Translations under genes and position numbers: made by a program
Shown: positions 24,724 through 33,360 of the stretch, in pieces
Position numbering within the stretch: the first letter of the stretch is position 1
How the letters are laid out: every line of letters begins with the position of its first letter
Assembly: GCF_012933505.1 (NCBI RefSeq)
Contig: NZ_JABBNB010000024.1
Span: forward strand, 44,343 to 108,342
From: Gordonia asplenii
GTDB taxonomy: Bacteria; Actinomycetota; Actinomycetes; Mycobacteriales; Mycobacteriaceae
Length of the DNA: 64,000 nt
Direction: 5' to 3'
Notes under the pieces: generated by a model
The model's database searches: none
Seen by the model: only the letters and a program-made list of their open reading frames with translations
What the model was told of the DNA's origin: nothing

Positions 24724-26412
24724 ATGTCTCAAGAAGGAATCGTCCGCAGCGGTGGTGAACTGTTCGCCGACCGCGGCCCGGACGGCCTCATCACCCGCGG
24801 ATTTCTGCGCGGCGCCGGGAGATCATCCGCCGCCGTCGGCGCCGCACCGGTCATCGGCATCGCCAACACCTGGAGCGAACTCAACCCGTGCAACGGTGGA
24901 CTGCGCGAACTCGCCGAACAGGTTAAGCGCGGCGTCATCGCCGCGGGCGGGCTGCCGCTGGAGTTCCCGACCATATCGCTCGCCGAGGCCTTTGTGCGGC
25001 CGTCGAGCATGTATCTGCGCAACCTGCTGGCCATGGACACCGAGGAGATGATCGTCGGCAGTCCGATCGACGGCGTGGTCTTGCTCGGCGGATGCGACAA
25101 GACCATCCCCGCACAGCTCATGGGCGCGCTGAGCGCGGGCAAACCCGCACTCGCATTGGCGGCCGGGCCGCGTCCGCTGTCCCGCTGGCGTGGCGAGGAG
25201 ATGGCCGTGGAACAACTGTGGCCGCTCATCGACGAGCGCCGCGCCGGACGGCTCTCCGACGACGACTGGTCGGCCCTGGAAGCATGCCTCAGCTGCGGCG
25301 TCGGAACCTGCAATGTGATGGGCACCGCGACGACGATGGCCGTCGTCGCAGAAGTCCTCGGCATGGCGCTGCCGGGCACCGCGCTGCTGCCGGCCTCGTC
25401 GGCGGCCCGCGCCGCAGCCGCGGAGGAGACCGGTAGGGCAATCGTCGAGCGCGCCCGCGCCGGTCTCGTCCCCGCCGACGTCGTGACCGAGAGCGCGCTC
25501 CACAACGCGTTCCGGGCGATCTGTGCGGTCGGCGGCTCCACGAACGCCGTGCTCCACCTCACCGCGATGGCCGGTCGGCTCGGACTCTCGCTTCCCGCCG
25601 AGCGGCTGCAAAACCTCAGTGACACAACGCCATTGGTCGCCGACGTGAAACCGTCCGGCACCAGATTCCTGCACGATTTCCAGTCCGACGGCGCCGTCCC
25701 CGCACTTATGGGCGCACTGGCCGGCCTCGCCGACCTCGATCAGCTCAGCGGCGCGGACCGGCCGTGGCGAGATGACGTCGTCGCCCGACCCGACACCGCT
25801 CGATGCCTGCGCTCACCCGACGACCCCGCCGGCCCGGCGTCGTCGCTGACGATGCTGCGCGGCTCTCTGGCCCCGTCCGGGGCGCTCCTCAAACGCTCCG
25901 CCGCGTCGAAACATCTTCTGGCGCACCGCGGCCCGGCCGTCGTGTTCGACGGTGTCGAGGACCTGCATCGCCGGATCGACGACCCGACGCTGGGAATCGG
26001 CGAGAGCTCGGTCCTGGTGCTGCGGGGCGTCGGTCCCGTCGGCGGACCGGGGATGCCGGAGGTGGGGCATCTGCCGATTCCGACTGCGTTGCTCAACCGT
26101 GGAGTCACCGACATGGTCCGGGTCTCGGATGCGCGGATGAGCGGAACGGCAACCGGCACAGTCGTTCTGCATGTCGCCCCGGAGTCGGCGGTCGGCGGGC
26201 CGCTCGGCGTGGTCCGCGACGGCGATCTGATCGAGCTCGACGTTGCCGCCAACCGGATCGACCTGTTGGTTGATGCTCGCGAGCTGCATTCTCGTACAAC
26301 AACTTTCACCGCGAAGGCAGCGGCGCGCGGATACGAGCGGCTGTATCTGGCGCACGTCGGGCAGGCCGATACCGGCTGCGACTTCGACTTCTTGAGAGGA
26401 GTACCGCAATGA
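24724..26412 (+). CDS. IlvD/Edd family dehydratase (sugar-acid type)
   Basis: 562 aa from ATG 24724, after an AAGGAAAT ribosome site; the frame continues into the upstream gene. Cys56 (NPCNGG), Cys124 (GGCDKT) and Cys191/Cys196 (CLSCGVGTCNVMG) are the iron-sulfur and signature cysteines. SDARMSGTATGTVVLHV is the C-terminal family motif. Family members dehydrate 2,3-dihydroxy acids such as dihydroxyisovalerate, 6-phosphogluconate, arabonate and xylonate. Position in a catabolic operon favours a sugar acid or related dihydroxy acid rather than branched-chain amino acid synthesis. Confidence 0.9.
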   Translation: MSQEGIVRSGGELFADRGPDGLITRGFLRGAGRSSAAVGAAPVIGIANTWSELNPCNGGLRELAEQVKRGVIAAGGLPLEFPTISLAEAFVRPSSMYLRNLLAMDTEEMIVGSPIDGVVLLGGCDKTIPAQLMGALSAGKPALALAAGPRPLSRWRGEEMAVEQLWPLIDERRAGRLSDDDWSALEACLSCGVGTCNVMGTATTMAVVAEVLGMALPGTALLPASSAARAAAAEETGRAIVERARAGLVPADVVTESALHNAFRAICAVGGSTNAVLHLTAMAGRLGLSLPAERLQNLSDTTPLVADVKPSGTRFLHDFQSDGAVPALMGALAGLADLDQLSGADRPWRDDVVARPDTARCLRSPDDPAGPASSLTMLRGSLAPSGALLKRSAASKHLLAHRGPAVVFDGVEDLHRRIDDPTLGIGESSVLVLRGVGPVGGPGMPEVGHLPIPTALLNRGVTDMVRVSDARMSGTATGTVVLHVAPESAVGGPLGVVRDGDLIELDVAANRIDLLVDARELHSRTTTFTAKAAARGYERLYLAHVGQADTGCDFDFLRGVPQ

Positions 26413-27281
26413 CCGCAACCGTGGGCTTCGTCGGTACCGGAGCGATGGGGACGGCGATGGTCGAGCGCCTCATCGATCAGGGCTACGACGTCGTCGTGCA
26501 CAACCGAACTCGCGATCACGCTCAACGGGTCCTCGACGCCGGCGCGCACTGGTCCGCGACGCCTGCCGGTGTCGCCGAAGCGGAAATCGTATTGACTTGT
26601 CTCCGTGACACTTCCGCGGTTCGGACGACCTACCTCGGGCCGGTCGGTCTGCTCCGGAGCGGTCGTCCCGGCCAGATCTTCGTCGAACACGGGACCTTCG
26701 CGCCTGCGGCAGCAGCGGAGATCGCCGCGCAGGCGCAGCGCGGCGGAGCGCATTTCCTTGCGGCGCCGGTCAGCGGCGGCGTCGAGGGCGCCCGATCGGG
26801 ATCCCTCGCGATCATGGTGGGCGGCAGCCGGGAGGGTTACAACACCGCGCGAAACATATTGGCGGCGTTGTCGAGTGAACCGACACTAGTCGGCGGGCCG
26901 ACGGCCGGATTGGGACTCAAGTTGGTGAACCAGCTACTCACGAGCGCACACATGGCGGTCGCCGCCGAGGCCGCCGCACTGGTCGAAGACCTCGACATCG
27001 AGCTCGACCTAGCGAGCGGAATCCTTCGCCGCAGCTGGGGATCCAGCGCGATGATGGAGCGAACCTTCGGGCTGCTCGACGCCGGACGGACCGAAGACAC
27101 CGGCGCCACCGTTCGGGGCATGCGTGAAGTCCTCGACCTCGTCGCGGACCTGGTGCGGGACAAGGGAATCGATGCCGCCGTCTTCGACGCCGGCCGATCC
27201 AGGTTCGCCGCCGCCGACGCCGACGGGCTCGGCGCGGCCGATCCGGCCGCGCTCGTCCGACTCGCCCGGGCAGTTCGGTGA
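26409..27281 (+). CDS. Beta-hydroxyacid dehydrogenase (3-hydroxyisobutyrate / tartronate-semialdehyde reductase family)
   Basis: 290 aa NAD(P)-dependent enzyme. GFVGTGAMGTAM (6-17) is the Rossmann motif, PVSGGVEGAR the substrate-binding motif, and the catalytic Lys sits in GLGLKLVNQLL. The family interconverts beta-hydroxyacids and semialdehydes. Adjacent hydroxypyruvate-isomerase-like protein suggests the tartronate semialdehyde/glycerate branch. It overlaps its neighbours by 4 bases on both sides. Confidence 0.88.
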   Translation: MTATVGFVGTGAMGTAMVERLIDQGYDVVVHNRTRDHAQRVLDAGAHWSATPAGVAEAEIVLTCLRDTSAVRTTYLGPVGLLRSGRPGQIFVEHGTFAPAAAAEIAAQAQRGGAHFLAAPVSGGVEGARSGSLAIMVGGSREGYNTARNILAALSSEPTLVGGPTAGLGLKLVNQLLTSAHMAVAAEAAALVEDLDIELDLASGILRRSWGSSAMMERTFGLLDAGRTEDTGATVRGMREVLDLVADLVRDKGIDAAVFDAGRSRFAAADADGLGAADPAALVRLARAVR

Positions 27282-28087
27282 GCCCGACCATCGGCGGCGT
27301 GCGGGTCGGCAACGCCGCCGCCAATCTCTCCATCCTCTACCCGGACCGTCCGATCGGCGAGCGGATATCTGCTGCTGCCGCAGCCGGATTCGAGTTCGTC
27401 GAAATGTGGTGGCCGTTCGACAATCCCGTCGCGACGACGCGACAGATCAATGACCTCGTCGGGCATCTCCGCAGGGCGGGAGTCACGCTGACCGCTATCA
27501 ACCTCGACGCGGGCGACGTCGCCGCCGGTGATCGCGGACTGCTCTCCATCCCCGCTCGTCAAGACCGAGTTCGCCGCAATCTCAACTCGGTCATCGAGAT
27601 CGTCGACCGCACCGGGTGCGCGGTCGTCAACGCCCTCTACGGCAATCGGATCACCGGACTCGACGCAACGATTCAGGACGAGACCGCCCGCCGCAACCTG
27701 ATTCTCGTCGCGGACTCGCTCGCCGACGTCGGGGCGAGCGTCGTGGTCGAGACTCTCAACAATGTTGACAGCCCCGACTTCCCATTCGTCGATATCGCGC
27801 GCACGGCGGAATTCGTGACTGAGGCAGCGTCGCTCACCCGACACGGGAACATACGTCTGCTGATCGATGTCTATCACCTCGCGGTGATGGGAATAGGCCC
27901 GATCGCCGCGATCAATTCCTATTCCGACTTACTCGGACATGTTCAATTCGCCGACCATCCGGGCCGCGGAATGCCCGGTACCGGGCAGATCGATTTCTCC
28001 GCGATCATCGCAACTCTCGACGCTGTCGGCTACCGCGGTCACATCGGCTTCGAATACCACCCCGACTATCGAAAAGAGTCACTATGA
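27278..28087 (+). CDS. Hydroxypyruvate-isomerase-like TIM-barrel protein
   Basis: 269 aa, xylose-isomerase-like TIM barrel of the Hyi type. AANLSILYPDRPIGERI and AAAAGFEFVEMWWPFD mirror hydroxypyruvate isomerase (ANLSMLFTE..., AAAAGFxAVEFLFPYD). The C-terminal half has metal-site style segments: VVETLNNVDSPDF, RLLIDVYHLAVMG, HVQFADHPGRGMPGTGQID and GFEYHPD. The start GTG overlaps the preceding stop (GTGA). Relatives interconvert hydroxypyruvate and tartronate semialdehyde or epimerise keto sugars. Confidence 0.88.
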   Translation: MSPTIGGVRVGNAAANLSILYPDRPIGERISAAAAAGFEFVEMWWPFDNPVATTRQINDLVGHLRRAGVTLTAINLDAGDVAAGDRGLLSIPARQDRVRRNLNSVIEIVDRTGCAVVNALYGNRITGLDATIQDETARRNLILVADSLADVGASVVVETLNNVDSPDFPFVDIARTAEFVTEAASLTRHGNIRLLIDVYHLAVMGIGPIAAINSYSDLLGHVQFADHPGRGMPGTGQIDFSAIIATLDAVGYRGHIGFEYHPDYRKESL

Positions 28088-28992
28088 AAATCGTCAGCTT
28101 CGGACCGAAACGGTCCGAACGGCCCGGCGTCTACGTTCCGGGCAAGGGCGTCGCGCCGCTGGACACCCTGCTCCGATCCGCGGGTCTCGTCGCCCTGGAC
28201 ACCAACGCCGTCCTCGCCCTACTCGACCAACTCGTTCCAATCATCGAGGCAGGCCTGCAAGCTCCCGACGTCGACTGGATCAACCCGGCGACCACACGGC
28301 TCGGACCACCGGTTCCCTTCCCGGAGAAGATCATTGTGGCGGGCGGCAACTATCAGTCGCACGTCGATGAGGCCGCGGGTATGAAGAACGCGCCGTCGCC
28401 GTCGGAGCCGATCATCATCTTCAAACCATCGAATACCGTGATCGGCCCGACCGATGATCTCGTCGTACCGCGCCAGACCGAGCAGTTCGACTACGAGACC
28501 GAGATCGGTGTGGTCATCGGCCGGGGCGGTCGCTACATATCGGTCGACGACGCCTACGATCACGTCGCCGGATATGTCATCGCCAATGATGTGACCGCCC
28601 GCGATCTCGCATTCAAAGACGTCCATCTCAATGCGATGTTCGCCCAGATGACCCGCGCAAAGGGAATTCCGACCGGTGCGCCACTCGGACCGTGGTTGGT
28701 GACCAAAGACGAGATCCCCGATCCGCATGATCTGACTCTGCGATGCTGGGTCAACGGTGAACTCCGACAGGAGGGAAACAGCGACGAAATGATCGTCGAC
28801 ATTCCGCATCTGATCGAAGATTTCAGCAAAGTCATCGAACTATCGCCCGGCGACGTCATCATGACGGGAACCACGACCGGCTGCGGTGCCTTCCAGAGTC
28901 CGCCCGTCTACCTGCGTGGCGGAGACGTCGTTCGAATGGAGATCAGCGGACTCGGCGTCATGGAGACGCCGGTGGTGGAGGAACTCCGATGA
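28084..28992 (+). CDS. Fumarylacetoacetate hydrolase (FAH) family protein
   Basis: 302 aa. The FAH catalytic domain spans about residues 80-295: GGNYQSHVDEAAG, FDYETEIGVVIG (metal-binding Glu pair), YVIANDVTARD and LSPGDVIMTGTTTGCG. Family members cleave or hydrate 2-oxo acids, decarboxylate oxaloacetate-like compounds, or dehydrate 2-keto-3-deoxy sugar acids. Coupled to an IlvD/Edd dehydratase, an action on a 2-keto-3-deoxy acid is plausible; with ring hydroxylases upstream, cleavage of a ring-fission product is equally possible. It overlaps both neighbours by 4 bases. Confidence 0.88.
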   Translation: MKIVSFGPKRSERPGVYVPGKGVAPLDTLLRSAGLVALDTNAVLALLDQLVPIIEAGLQAPDVDWINPATTRLGPPVPFPEKIIVAGGNYQSHVDEAAGMKNAPSPSEPIIIFKPSNTVIGPTDDLVVPRQTEQFDYETEIGVVIGRGGRYISVDDAYDHVAGYVIANDVTARDLAFKDVHLNAMFAQMTRAKGIPTGAPLGPWLVTKDEIPDPHDLTLRCWVNGELRQEGNSDEMIVDIPHLIEDFSKVIELSPGDVIMTGTTTGCGAFQSPPVYLRGGDVVRMEISGLGVMETPVVEELR

Positions 28993-30365
28993 CCATGAGT
29001 GACTCCACGCGAGCATCGGTCGACGACCTCGTCGGAGCCGTCGCGGGGGCGGACATCCGGTGGACCCCCGACGACGATGGCCGGATCGCCAACACCGAAG
29101 TCGTCGACGCCGCGGCGGGCACGGTGACCTGCGCCGACACGAGCAACTGGCCGCGGATCGTCGGCGGCCTGTACGAACGCGGGGTTCGGTTGGCAGTACG
29201 TGGCGGCGGTTGGTCGCCGGGTGGCCGGTCAACACGGGCAGGCGCCGTCGTGCTGTCGACGTCGGCGAACCGCGACACGACCATCACGGATACCGGCGAT
29301 CTGCGGGTAGAGGCGGGAACGCTGACCGGCGCCGCCAGCGCTCGCTTGGACGCCGCATCGCGGGCGATGACGCTGCCGGTGCCCAGCGAGCCCGGACTGA
29401 TCGGAGCGAGCCTCGCCGGAGGCGTCGGATTCACCTTCCGCCGAGACGGATTCATCTGCGACGCACTGCAATCGATCACCATGGTGACCGCTGCCGGCGA
29501 TGTGATCGACGCCGACGACACCACCCACCCCGAACTCATGCGGGCGGTGCGCGGCGCTGGGTACGCGCCCGGTCTCATCACCTCGGCCGTCTTCACCACC
29601 CGGCCGTTGTCCGCGATCCGTGTGCAGCAGCAGATCATCGACATCGACCACGCCGTGGACGCACTGATGTTCTACGACGCCTGGACGCGCGACCTGAGCG
29701 CCGACGTCACCTCGGTCGTGATGATCCGGCATGCTCCGCCGGTGCCGGGGATCGACACCGCCGCGGTCGGCCGTCCGGCGCTAGTACTGACGACGGTCCA
29801 CTCCGGCGACCTGAGTGCCGCCGACGCCGACCTCGTGCCGCTCGACTCGTTGGCCGGAGTGCTGTTCGCCCGACGTTTCGACACCACGCTGCACCAACTG
29901 CGCGCCGTCACCGACGCCGGCTTCACGCGGCAGCGGTTCGGTATTCGCACCGCGTCGGGATGGTCGGCGGGACTCTCCGCCGCCGACGTCGAAGCCGTTG
30001 TCGCGTTGAGTGATTCGATCCCGACGTCGGACACGGTGATCGAGGTGGCCGCGCTCGGCGGCGCGATTGCCGGCCCCGCGCGGCCCAGTTGCGCGGCCGG
30101 TCGCGACCAGCGCCACCTGCTCAACGTGATGACGATCTGGAACGAGAACACCGACCGCGAGCGTGCGCTGGAGTTCCTCGCCACCTCTCGTGAGGTCATT
30201 CGACGGATCCGGGTCGGCACCGACGTCGCCGCCAGTTTCGCCGACGTCGAGGACCTGTCGACGATGAAGCCCGATGAGCAGACCTTCGACATTTTCCGCC
30301 AGTTCGACCCCGATCACCTCTTCACCTCAGCCCTGACAGTCAAGGAGAACGTCCATGTCCGTTGA
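28989..30365 (+). CDS. PCMH-type FAD-linked oxidase (BBE-like)
   Basis: 458 aa. The FAD-binding PCMH domain spans about residues 40-210: GLYERGVRLAVRGGGWSPGG followed by EPGLIGASLAGGVGF and a conserved VTAAGDVIDAD strand. The C-terminal half (FDPDHLF near the end) fits the berberine-bridge/BBE oxidase family. The usual second flavin-linking Cys is not obvious. Such enzymes oxidise alcohols, sugars or lignans to ketones or lactones. It is coupled to FAH by 4 bases and overlaps the next gene by 11 bases. Confidence 0.82.
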   Translation: MTMSDSTRASVDDLVGAVAGADIRWTPDDDGRIANTEVVDAAAGTVTCADTSNWPRIVGGLYERGVRLAVRGGGWSPGGRSTRAGAVVLSTSANRDTTITDTGDLRVEAGTLTGAASARLDAASRAMTLPVPSEPGLIGASLAGGVGFTFRRDGFICDALQSITMVTAAGDVIDADDTTHPELMRAVRGAGYAPGLITSAVFTTRPLSAIRVQQQIIDIDHAVDALMFYDAWTRDLSADVTSVVMIRHAPPVPGIDTAAVGRPALVLTTVHSGDLSAADADLVPLDSLAGVLFARRFDTTLHQLRAVTDAGFTRQRFGIRTASGWSAGLSAADVEAVVALSDSIPTSDTVIEVAALGGAIAGPARPSCAAGRDQRHLLNVMTIWNENTDRERALEFLATSREVIRRIRVGTDVAASFADVEDLSTMKPDEQTFDIFRQFDPDHLFTSALTVKENVHVR

Positions 30366-32022
30366 ATCGACCCACGAAGTAGTCATCGTCGGAGCGGGAC
30401 CGGTGGGCTTGAGTGCCGCTCTGCTGCTTGCCAGGCAGGGAGTCGACGTCGAAGTGCTCGAGCGCCGCACCACGCCGTCGGATCAACCGCGTGCCCACGT
30501 CATCAACGCCCGGACGATGGAACTCTTCGACCAGTGGGGCATTGCGGATCGCATCCGCGAGGCGGCCCTGCCCGCCGAGTTGGCCACCGCGTTCGTGTGG
30601 GCCGACGCGATCAACGGGACCGAGTACGCGACGCTCGACTACCTCGATGAGCAAAGCGCGGAACAGAATTCACCGCAGAGACTGTGTTCCTGCGCGCAAG
30701 ACTTGATCGAACGGGAACTTCTCGCGGCGGTCGGCGCCGAGGCGACGGCGACTGTCACCTTCGGATCTGAGGTCACCGGCTACACGGCGAGCGAAGACGG
30801 CGCGGTGCTGACCGTCGTCCGCGGCGGGGCGAGCCGCGAGATCGCCGCGAGATACGTCATCGGGGCCGACGGTGCTCGCAGCACGATGCGGGAGCTCGGT
30901 GCGATCGACGTCGAACGCTCCCTGCCACTCGGGCGTCGGGCCAATATCTACTTCCACGCCGACCTGCGGGAGCAGACCAGGCAGCGGCCGTACATTCTGT
31001 GGACCATCATGTCGTCGTCGACGCAGGGGATCTTCATCGCACTCGACGGTGGAACCCGCTGGGTGTACAGCGTCGAACTGGCCCCCGACGAGACTGTCGA
31101 CGACTATTCGTCGGAACGCATCCTGACGCACCTGCGCGACGCCACCGGGGTAGCGGATCTGGATCCCGATGTTCGGTCGGTTCTGCAGTGGAATATCGAC
31201 ATGGCCATCGCGGACCGGTTCGCGGCGGCGCCGCTGTTCCTGGTCGGCGATGCTGCTCACCAGTTTCCGCCGATGGGTGGCTTCGGCATGAACAGCGGTA
31301 TCCAGGACGCGCACAATCTCGCGTGGAAACTTGCCGCGGTGTTGCGCGGGCAGGCGGGTGCGCGGCTGCTCGACACCTACGAAAGCGAGCGTCGCCCGGT
31401 CGCGGTTTACAACGCGGATCAGTGCATGGCGAACGCCGCGGCGCAGCAGGAAGCCGCCAAGCTGATGTCGGATCCGCAGGTCCTCGCGATGATGGCCGCC
31501 GAGTCGGGCGGCGAGATGCGTGCCCAGTTCGCGGCGGGAGTGGACTTACAGAAGCCCGAATTCCATTCGCAGGGACAGCAATTCGGATACGTCTACCGAA
31601 GCGAGGCCATTGTGCCCGACGGTGCCGAGGTACCGGAGTCGACGATCGCGATCTACCGCCCCACTGCGGCGCCCGGCGCGCGGCTGCCACATCTGCGGCT
31701 GCGTCGCCTCGACGGATCCACTCCGTCGACGGTCGAACTCGCCGGCGGCACATGGTCACTGCTCGTGGCGAGTCAAGGCGGCAAATGGGTCGACGCGGCG
31801 GGTCTACTCGGTGAGTCGGGCCCGACGATCGCGACGCACGTCGTCGGGTCCGTCGAACTCGCGGAGGCGGTTGCGGGCTCGTTCACCGACGTCTACGGGC
31901 TGACCGACACCGGCGCGGTGCTCGTTCGTCCGGACGGGCATGTCGCCGCACGGTGGCCCGCCTTCGTCGACGATCCCGAGCGGGCGCTGAGTGACGCCGC
32001 GGCGGCGATATTGCAGCGGTAG
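30355..32022 (+). CDS. Class A FAD-dependent aromatic monooxygenase, second of the operon
   Basis: 555 aa, same class as the first gene of the operon but clearly a different paralogue. VIVGAGPVGLSAALLLARQG binds FAD; YVIGADGARSTMRELG is the DG motif; PLFLVGDAAHQFPPMGGFGMNSG is the GD motif; a thioredoxin-like C-terminal domain ends the protein. It is probably a hydroxylase of a phenol or polycyclic quinone. Two such enzymes in one operon suggest sequential hydroxylations or a bulky multi-ring substrate. It is the last gene of the operon. Confidence 0.9.
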   Translation: MSVESTHEVVIVGAGPVGLSAALLLARQGVDVEVLERRTTPSDQPRAHVINARTMELFDQWGIADRIREAALPAELATAFVWADAINGTEYATLDYLDEQSAEQNSPQRLCSCAQDLIERELLAAVGAEATATVTFGSEVTGYTASEDGAVLTVVRGGASREIAARYVIGADGARSTMRELGAIDVERSLPLGRRANIYFHADLREQTRQRPYILWTIMSSSTQGIFIALDGGTRWVYSVELAPDETVDDYSSERILTHLRDATGVADLDPDVRSVLQWNIDMAIADRFAAAPLFLVGDAAHQFPPMGGFGMNSGIQDAHNLAWKLAAVLRGQAGARLLDTYESERRPVAVYNADQCMANAAAQQEAAKLMSDPQVLAMMAAESGGEMRAQFAAGVDLQKPEFHSQGQQFGYVYRSEAIVPDGAEVPESTIAIYRPTAAPGARLPHLRLRRLDGSTPSTVELAGGTWSLLVASQGGKWVDAAGLLGESGPTIATHVVGSVELAEAVAGSFTDVYGLTDTGAVLVRPDGHVAARWPAFVDDPERALSDAAAAILQR

Positions 32023-32084
32023 CCGTACCGACGGATGAATGACACCCCTTGGCCTACTCGGGCGAGGGGTGGCACGCTCGACAC

Positions 32085-32537
32085 ATGCCGTCGCCAATCC
32101 TGTTTCGCCGCACGCTGATCGTAGCGGCTTTGCTCGCCTCAGCCGCGCTGCCGACCGCGGCTACCGCGTCGGCCCAGCCGGGCGACTCCTACTTCTTCAC
32201 GACACCGTCGGGCCAATGGCATTGCGGGATAGTCGTTTCCGACGGTCCGGCGTGGGCCGGCTGTCGGGGACCGGTCCCGGCGTCGGCTCCGAATGTCCAA
32301 GGTGGTGGTGTTGCGTCCATACACCCCAACGGCGTAGCCGTGACGTCAGGACAGCACGCGGTACTTCGGTTCTACAGCGACGTCAGCGTCGATCCGCCCG
32401 GCGCGCACGTCCTGCCCTACGGCCGCACGGTGTCCGCGGCCGGAATCGACTGTCGAGTAGACCCGACGTCGGGTGTGACCTGCAGAGTTGGTGACCACGG
32501 CTTCACGATCTCGGCAGCGTCGTACCAGCTGCGGTAG
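32085..32537 (+). CDS. Small exported protein of unknown function
   Basis: 150 aa from ATG 32085 (an in-frame start 36 bases earlier would spoil the signal peptide). Residues 1-31 form a Sec signal peptide: RR, a hydrophobic core VAALLASAALPTA and a likely cleavage after ATASA. The mature part begins with FFTTPSGQWHCGI, like the SPSGNxxC motif seen in many small exported mycobacterial proteins, and has four Cys that could form two disulfides. Function is unknown. Confidence 0.75.
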   Translation: MPSPILFRRTLIVAALLASAALPTAATASAQPGDSYFFTTPSGQWHCGIVVSDGPAWAGCRGPVPASAPNVQGGGVASIHPNGVAVTSGQHAVLRFYSDVSVDPPGAHVLPYGRTVSAAGIDCRVDPTSGVTCRVGDHGFTISAASYQLR

Positions 32538-32545
32538 CCCACAGG

Positions 32546-33330
32546 GCTCCCCGAGTGCCGAAGCGAGGAACGAGCTTCGCAACCTCCCGCTCCCCGAGTG
32601 CCGAAGCGAGGAACGAGCTTCGGTGTAACGAGGGGCTGGTGAGACGACGTACCCAGGCCGTTACGGAACATCGTGGGGGAGCGAGCTTTTCGGTTCCGTC
32701 CCTGACGTCGGCTTACGACATCTCGTTACACCGACGCTCGCTGCGCTCGCGTCGGCACTCGATGAGCGGAGGGGCCGGGCTTCGACCGTAGCTTCGGTCA
32801 TCCACGCCCAGCCCCCCGAACGTCGCAACCCCTCCGGTCCCCGAGTGCCGAAGCGAGGAACGAGCTTCGGTGTAACGAGGGGTTTGGTGAGATGACGTAC
32901 CCAGGCCATTGCGGAACATCGTGCGAGAGCGAGCTTTTCGGTTCTGTCTCTGACGTCGGCTTGCGGCATCTCGTTACACCGCGGCTCGCTGCGCTCGCGT
33001 CGGCACTCGATGAGCGGGGGTCGGGCTTCGGCTGTAGCTTCGGTCATCCACGCCCAGCCCCCCGAGTGGCGCAACCCCTCCGCTCCCCCGAGTGCCGAAG
33101 CGAGGAACGAGCTTCGGTGTAACGAGGGGTTTGGTGAGACGACGTACCCAGGCCGCTATGGAACATCTTGCGAGAGCGAGCTTTTCGGTTCTGTCTCTCA
33201 CGTCGGCTCGCCGCATCTCGATACACCGACGCTCGCTGCGCTCGCGTCGGCACTCGATGAGCGGGAGGTGGCGTCGTTTTGGTATCCGCTGCGCTCGCGT
33301 CGGCACTCGACGAGCGGGGCGCCGACTTAC
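32546..33330. repeat. Three tandem copies of inverted-repeat element E plus a partial copy
   Basis: After a truncated arm (32546-32580), three units of about 247 bp start near 32589, 32837 and 33083. Each has a left arm CCCCGAGTGCCGAAGCGAGG... through GGTGTAACGAGGGG and a right arm with CTCGTTACACC and CGTCGGCACTCGATGAGCGG, which is the inverted complement of the left. The centre is about 80 bp. There are no coding features. The array occupies the whole gap between the convergent exported-protein and acyl-CoA ligase genes. Confidence 0.85.
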
Positions 33331-33360
33331 TAGCAGCCCTGATCGTTCGAACGTCTCCCC

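Noticed and set aside
23106..24725. A 539-codon open frame antisense to the first flavin monooxygenase
   Set aside because: It mirrors the sense gene almost exactly, which has complete FAD motifs; the composition is typical of a GC-rich shadow frame.
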